A stretch of 64,000 nucleotides of DNA from CAG-411 sp050875145 (lineage in GTDB: Bacteria; Bacillota; Clostridia; Lachnospirales; Lachnospiraceae), in NCBI GenBank assembly GCA_050875145.1, contig JBNMLH010000005.1, forward strand, positions 140,134-204,133. The letters run 5' to 3'. The notes below the pieces were generated by a model. That model had not been told where the DNA came from and made no database searches. It saw only the letters and a list, made by a program, of their open reading frames with translations. Of the stretch, positions 61,323-64,000 are shown in pieces (the stretch's first letter is position 1; every line of letters begins with the position of its first letter). A program made the position numbers and the translations under genes.

Positions 61323-62291
61323 ATGAGAAAGTGGAAACAGGTGACGATTGCAGCAGTGACAGCGATAGCAATGGCATTTCCAGGAACTACTATGTTTGCT
61401 GAAGAAAATTCTCCTGCAGTAGCAAAACTGATTATTCCGCTAGATATGAAGGATGGTGCATATCAGGGCGTAGCTAGGGTAGGAGATGATACAACGACGG
61501 CATTTACTCCATATGATTTGCAGGTGAATGTATCTGTTTCAGGTGGTGCGATTGCAGCGATTACTTATGCAGGTGCAGAGGATGAGAACCTGCCATATAC
61601 GCAAAAGGCATACGAAGGCATTGCAGGACAGGTGATTGGAAAACAGGCGCAAAATATAGACGTGGATTTGGTATCAGGAGCGACCCAGTCAAGTCAGGCA
61701 TTTGTAGATGCAATTAATACAGCAGTAGAGGAGCAACCAGTTACGGGGGCTGCTATTGTTAAGGCACCTAAAATAAAAAGTGTTACATTTGCCAAAAAAG
61801 GCATTAAAGTTAGCTGGACAAAAGTTTCGGGAGCTAATAAGTACATATTGTATCGCAATGGAAGTAAAGTGAAAACAGTAACCAAAAACAGTTATATAGA
61901 TACAAAAGCAAGAAAGAATGGCAAAAAATATACTTATAAAGTTGTCGCAATTGCAGGAACTAAGAAAAGTGCAATGTCTGCCACGAAAACGCTTGTTTAT
62001 TTGGATAGTACCAAAATCAATATTTTGATCAATGGAAGTTCTGGCAAAATGACATTTACCTGGAATGCCAATAAAAAAGGAAGTGGCTATCAGGTAGAAT
62101 ATGCAAGAAATAAAAAGTTTAAAGGTGCTAAAAAACAAACCATTATAGGGAAAAGTGGCGTGATTACGACAGTATCCAATGTAACTCCAGGACAGACCTA
62201 TTATGTACGAGTACGCGTATACAAAAAGCTAGGTGGAAAGAAATATTACAGCAAATGGAGTGCGGCAAAACATATCCGTATTTATCGTTAA
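61323..62291 (+). CDS. Secreted FMN-binding domain protein with fibronectin type III modules
   Basis: A 322-residue exported protein. Signal peptide (about 1-28), then an FMN_bind domain (about 38-135) with MKDGAYQGVARVG and VDLVSGATQSS. The SGAT motif is where FMN is covalently attached by ApbE-type flavin transferases in RnfG/NqrC. Two Fn3-like modules (about 145-235 and 240-320; GIKVSWTKVSGANKYILYRNG, GQTYYVRVRVYKK) follow. It may carry flavin outside the cell for electron transfer. Start ATG at 61323 with GGAGG; the longer open frame runs into the HIT gene. Confidence 0.82.
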   Translation: MRKWKQVTIAAVTAIAMAFPGTTMFAEENSPAVAKLIIPLDMKDGAYQGVARVGDDTTTAFTPYDLQVNVSVSGGAIAAITYAGAEDENLPYTQKAYEGIAGQVIGKQAQNIDVDLVSGATQSSQAFVDAINTAVEEQPVTGAAIVKAPKIKSVTFAKKGIKVSWTKVSGANKYILYRNGSKVKTVTKNSYIDTKARKNGKKYTYKVVAIAGTKKSAMSATKTLVYLDSTKINILINGSSGKMTFTWNANKKGSGYQVEYARNKKFKGAKKQTIIGKSGVITTVSNVTPGQTYYVRVRVYKKLGGKKYYSKWSAAKHIRIYR

Positions 62292-62841
62292 TAAAAATAA
62301 GAGAAAGGCATCAAACAGATAGCAATCCCTTGAAGTCGGAGTACAGATAGTGTGAAGAGATAAAAAGTCAGAAAATTCTTAAAACAAGTAAAAAAAATCT
62401 ACCAAATGCCATAAAGTGTGAAAAATGTATATGATATTTCATGAAGAGAGAATTAGTTTTAGAAAACATGAAAATTATGCATTTTATAAAATATTTGTGA
62501 AGTTTTGTTGTGATATTTACCAATCATACAGGGGTATTTGTTGGGTAGAATCACGAAATATTGTGAAAACGCATAAAAAAGCTTACTTTTTATGCGTTTT
62601 TTTGATAAAATAATACTAGGTCAATACAATATACTATTTTGAGATTATTTTGGAAATATACACCAAGACGTATATTTAGGGGGAGGTTGTTTCCAGACAT
62701 TTCAGTTAGTTATTGAACCGAGTAAAATGAGGGATAAAAGGGGAAAGATTCATATTTGCACATGCAAACCCTTTCTAAGTGGAAATCGATTTAGAGTGTG
62801 GAGGTTGAATCGCTACTTGTTATTGAAAGGAGATGGGGGCT
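62292..62841. other. Intergenic region before the AbrB-like gene
   Basis: About 550 AT-rich bases. It holds a strong terminator (62566-62603) that probably ends the HIT-FMN transcript, so the 62-codon frame across it (62425-62613) is not a gene. GGGGGAGG at 62680 is followed by no long ORF. Nothing else I can support. Confidence 0.5.
62566..62603. terminator. Strong terminator
   Basis: AAACGCATAAAAA pairs with TTTTTATGCGTTT, then more T; the stem is symmetric enough to act both ways. Confidence 0.85.
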
Positions 62842-63129
62842 ATGTTTGCAATTGGAGAGGCAAAATCGAAAGTAACAAATTCAAAGGTGAATATGCCGAG
62901 TGAATATAAGTTAAAAACGAAAGCATTATATGGTGTATGGTCAGGAGAAAATGTATTGTATATCTCGGATGAAAAGCCACCATTAAGAGCAAAGGAACGG
63001 GATGGGATTATTTTTGAACCATCCATTGATGTCAACAATCGTTTATCCGTTCCATCCAAGCTTGAGGATTGTAGTGTTGAAATTGTAGGTCGTATCTCAA
63101 CCATTGAAATAAGTTTCAAAAAGAGATAA
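62842..63129 (+). CDS. Small AbrB/MraZ-like protein
   Basis: A 95-residue protein with two similar halves: SKVTNSKVNMPSEYKLKTK and PSIDVNNRLSVPSKLEDCSVEIVGRI. Each has the pattern of a swapped-hairpin AbrB-type strand-loop-strand (xDxxxRxxxPxxL). The fold resembles MraZ/AbrB, so DNA binding is plausible. The family is not firmly identified. ATG at 62842 is nine bases after AAAGGAG; an ATG at 62833 lies too near. CarD, another transcription factor, follows. Confidence 0.6.
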   Translation: MFAIGEAKSKVTNSKVNMPSEYKLKTKALYGVWSGENVLYISDEKPPLRAKERDGIIFEPSIDVNNRLSVPSKLEDCSVEIVGRISTIEISFKKR

Positions 63130-63266
63130 TGATATAGTAACGTGTGAATGGCGACTTGCGAAAAAAGTTTTTCGTATACGAGCTATAAGTATTCTTAGAC
63201 AATTATATATAGTTCATGTTAGTTGTACAATTGCCTAGAGAGCCATTTAAAGAAAGGATGACAGGA

Positions 63267-63782
63267 ATGTTTCAAAAAGGTCAGTATGTAAATTATGGTA
63301 AACATGGGGTTTGTCTTGTAGAGGATATTACCCACATGGATATTCCGGGAGTGGACAAAGATAAGTTGTATTATGTGTTATCTGCGGTATACACGAAGGG
63401 AAACAGAATTTACACGGCGGTGGATAACCAGAAGGTGAAGATGCGTGAGATTATGACAAAATCGGAGGCAGAACATCTGGTTCAGGAAATTCCTAACATC
63501 GAGCAGCTTGTGGTAGCAAATGATAAGAGTCGCAATGAAAAGTACAAGAGTGCATTAACTACATGTGATTGTATCGAATGGGTTCGTGTTATAAAATCTT
63601 TATACAGTAGAAAAAAGGCATGTATAGAGAAAGGGAAAAAGGTGGCGGTAACAGATGAACGTTACTTTAAAGAGGCAGAAGATTACCTGTATGGAGAATT
63701 AGCGTTGTCTCTTGGAATTGAGCGAGATGCGGTGGGAGATTATATTGCTTCCTCTGTGAAGCAAAGTAGTGTTACAGCATAA
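63267..63782 (+). CDS. CarD family transcriptional regulator
   Basis: CarD/CdnL-type protein that binds RNA polymerase beta and steadies open complexes. The N-terminal Tudor-like domain begins MFQKGQYVNYGKHGVCLVEDI (1-60), and a helical C-terminal domain (about 70-165) follows. 171 residues from the ATG at 63267, chosen because GAAAGG lies nine bases upstream; the ATG at 63258 touches that site. Confidence 0.92.
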   Translation: MFQKGQYVNYGKHGVCLVEDITHMDIPGVDKDKLYYVLSAVYTKGNRIYTAVDNQKVKMREIMTKSEAEHLVQEIPNIEQLVVANDKSRNEKYKSALTTCDCIEWVRVIKSLYSRKKACIEKGKKVAVTDERYFKEAEDYLYGELALSLGIERDAVGDYIASSVKQSSVTA

Positions 63783-63821
63783 AAAATGGATATGTCTGCA
63801 TAGCAGGCATATCCATTTTTT
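63781..63821. terminator. Bidirectional terminator after carD
   Basis: AAAATGGATATG pairs with CATATCCATTTT around TGCATAGCA. Also serves the convergent partial gene. Confidence 0.9.
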
Positions 63822-63825
63822 ACAT

Positions 63826-64000
63826 TTATTTTTCCTCCAAATTTAAAAGTCGATCAACGGCAGATTGCATTTCCTGATTTTTTCGATAATTTTCAATCAG
63901 TTCTAATTCCTTAGCAGTTAAGATTATTTGTTGTACCTCTTCCTCTTTTGGCTTTTTTTCTTTATAGCCAAAACTTTCTAAAACATCATCCACTTTATAA
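63826..64000 (-). CDS. Partial protein, C-terminus only
   Basis: The start lies beyond the right edge. The 58 visible residues end NYRKNQEMQSAVDRLLNLEEK, helical and charged, with KEKKPKEEEVQQIIL before. Codon use matches the neighbours and the frame is convergent on the carD terminator. No family can be named from this fragment. Confidence 0.6.
   Translation of the reverse strand, partial: YKVDDVLESFGYKEKKPKEEEVQQIILTAKELELIENYRKNQEMQSAVDRLLNLEEK

Noticed and set aside
62425..62613. 62-codon ORF
   Set aside because: Crosses a strong terminator; no RBS; no recognisable sequence.

Overview
The window is a low-GC, mostly co-directional stretch of a chromosome from a Gram-positive, spore-forming anaerobe. 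It is most likely a gut Lachnospiraceae (Clostridia), near the Agathobacter/Roseburia group. The evidence is strong AGGAGG ribosome binding sites, frequent TTG/GTG starts, sporulation-type genes (BofA, a CwlD-like amidase, a YdhD/YaaH-like GH18), a Tad pilus locus of clostridial type, secreted starch-binding proteins with Pro/Thr linkers, and a Na+-type ATP synthase c subunit. The family assignment is an inference from gene content. I found no tRNA, rRNA, CRISPR array, complete insertion sequence or prophage.

Layout. 1-2133 (-): a secreted subtilisin-like protease cut by the window edge. 2569-2838: bofA. 3160-14169: a Tad (type IVc) pilus locus with prepilin peptidase, TadZ, TadA/CpaF, TadB, TadC with an extra extracytoplasmic domain, Flp pilin, a DUF5702 protein, two TadE-like pseudopilins and a DUF6382-FHA protein. 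14247-16348: a rhomboid protease and a flavodoxin-SCP2 fusion. 16462-21865 (-): two tandem paralogous secreted starch-binding (CBM26) proteins with no catalytic domain. 22430-28053: housekeeping block rho, rpmE, DUF1385, prmC, prfA, interrupted by a 142-bp tandem array. 28361-34260: fructose PTS (fruR-fruK-fruA) followed by ptsH and ptsI, with a structured repeat between the last two. 34428-37463: a small membrane protein, a divergent HTH regulator and membrane Ser/Thr kinase, and a DUF4352 protein, with more copies of the structured repeat. 37526-40780: TPP riboswitch and thiC-thiE-thiD. 40973-41764 (-): mecA. 41765-43055: a gene-poor, apparently decayed stretch. 43056-47886: GH18, CwlD-like amidase, tsaC, a LMW-PTP-like protein and rpiB. 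47953-48441 (-): DUF402. 48646-56007: complete F-type ATP synthase operon. 56327-59629: a 1100-residue CotH-fold protein carrying four starch-binding modules. 59749-63782: a degenerate histidine-kinase-like protein, HIT protein, FMN-binding/Fn3 secreted protein, AbrB/MraZ-like protein and CarD. 63826-64000 (-): a partial gene.

How it works together. One theme is the cell surface: a Tad pilus, surface protease, rhomboid, starch-binding scaffolds and a CotH-starch-binding fusion suggest attachment to starch granules or mucosa. A second is sugar uptake and energy: fructose PTS, HPr/EI and a probably sodium-driven ATP synthase. The housekeeping backbone rho-rpmE-prmC-prfA, then tsaC-LMW-PTP-rpiB-atp, resembles the order in Bacillus subtilis. 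Here the PTS, kinase and thiamine modules lie inside it, and three copies of an unnamed structured repeat lie in that inserted segment. The items most worth following are the structured repeat family, the 142-bp array, the inverted repeat inside the Tad locus, the CotH-starch-binding fusion and the pseudo-enzymes (LMW-PTP without its P-loop arginine, HATPase without its N-box asparagine).
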